Shown here piece by piece: positions 51,990 through 52,333 of a stretch of DNA of 52,333 nucleotides. Position numbers and translations under genes: made by a program. The notes beneath the pieces were generated by a model, which had not been told where the DNA came from, did not search any database, and saw only the letters and a list, made by a program, of their open reading frames with translations. The DNA is from CAG-273 sp964618105 (lineage in GTDB: Bacteria > Bacillota > Clostridia > TANB77 > CAG-508): the NCBI GenBank assembly GCA_964618105.1, contig CAZUAJ010000005.1:1-52333 (forward strand), in the 5' to 3' direction. The stretch's first letter is position 1. Each line of letters begins with the position of its first letter.

Positions 51990-52293
51990 AAATTTTAGTG
52001 AAAAACTTCGTCTTGCGTTGTCAAGCGTCGCATAAAAATTTTTCAATATACAACAGTATAATTTCAAAATTTTTAGCTAGCTTTCCTAGCAATACTTGTT
52101 TTTGACTAAAATTTTAAAAATTAAAATGTTTATCTAAATAAAATAGATAAAATCAATTAATGGTGCTTATAATATTACTAATTTAAGGTACTTAAATTTA
52201 TAATAATTATATAGCGCTATACGGAAAAGCAAAAAGCTTTTCAGAGTACCTATCATACGGTTTAGTATGAAATTTTAAAAGGAGGGAAGAATA
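51990..52293 (+). other. Unusually long rpsL-rpsG spacer with hairpins
   Basis: This gap of 304 bases holds no gene. It has the hairpins GAAAAGC/GCTTTTC (about 52224-52243) and CATAC/GTATG (about 52254-52269), and a mixed stretch CTTCGTCTTGCGTTGTCAAG after rpsL. The rpsL-rpsG spacer is the S7 autoregulatory site in E. coli, so a feedback structure is possible, but I see no defined match. Confidence 0.45.
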
Positions 52294-52333
52294 GTGCCAA
52301 GAAAAGGATATATAGCAAAAAGAGAAGTTTTAC
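52294..52333 (+). CDS. rpsG: 30S ribosomal protein S7 (partial, 5' end)
   Basis: Starts at GTG 52294 behind AAAGGAGGG. The first residues, MPRKGYIAKREVL, match S7 (normally PRKG-x-x-x-KR). The gene runs off the window end. S7 follows S12 in the str operon. Confidence 0.93.
   Translation, partial: MPRKGYIAKREVL

Overview
The window is a low-GC (roughly 27% by eye) Bacillota chromosome segment, most likely from an uncultured anaerobic gut-type clostridium. The evidence is AGGAGG ribosome-binding sites, AGA/AAA/ATA-biased codons, a dcw cell-wall cluster, YaaL and BofA (sporulation-associated) genes, MurE with the DNPR motif of meso-diaminopimelate-adding enzymes, a glmS ribozyme, and a type IV pilus operon of the clostridial kind.

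Layout. 1-3640: a tRNA-Leu, a tiny secreted peptide, a DUF6514 gene, pyrophosphatase, a TPR membrane protein and UppP. 3780-13260: one type IV pilus operon (PilM/PilN fusion, PilO-like, PilP-like, pilin, prepilin peptidase, two minor pilins, PilB, PilT, PilC). 13400-18580: ROK kinase, RNase J with a long leader, GluRS, DUF951. 18590-24050 (mostly minus): an unidentified compositionally odd small gene, EngB, SerRS, DUF1653, then YaaL-BofA on plus and GlmS on minus behind a glmS ribozyme. 24330-25440: a candidate structured RNA and a VbhA/Fic toxin-antitoxin pair. 25468-39906: the dcw cluster mraZ-rsmH-ftsL-PBP(SpoVD type)-murE-mraY-ftsW-murG. 39964-49804: frameshifted topA, a surface C1 protease with Ig-like repeats, a SNF2 helicase and TrmFO. 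49843-51244 (minus): a coiled-coil protein and a 47-residue protein. 51576-end: rpsL and the start of rpsG.

The most striking item is a 4,620-bp element (29838-34457, flanked by a 10-bp direct repeat CAAGGAGGTG) inserted in frame inside the dcw class B penicillin-binding protein gene. It encodes a large serine recombinase. Removing it restores a 720-residue PBP with a C-terminal PASTA domain, and the circle junction would have inverted arms expected of a serine-integrase attP. This resembles known sporulation intervening elements (sigK/skin, spsM/SPbeta), but in a spoVD-type gene. The element also carries a TM2 protein, a frameshifted nuclease, an unknown protein, and an antitoxin-like protein.

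The second unusual item is a roughly 155-bp intergenic repeat present three times (16461, 19563, 38595). Its core is conserved, while its long outer arms differ between copies but stay perfectly or nearly perfectly complementary within each copy. An inner short stem also covaries. All three copies lie in the same orientation as the genes around them. This looks like a structured RNA or hairpin-type mobile element and I could not match it to a known family.
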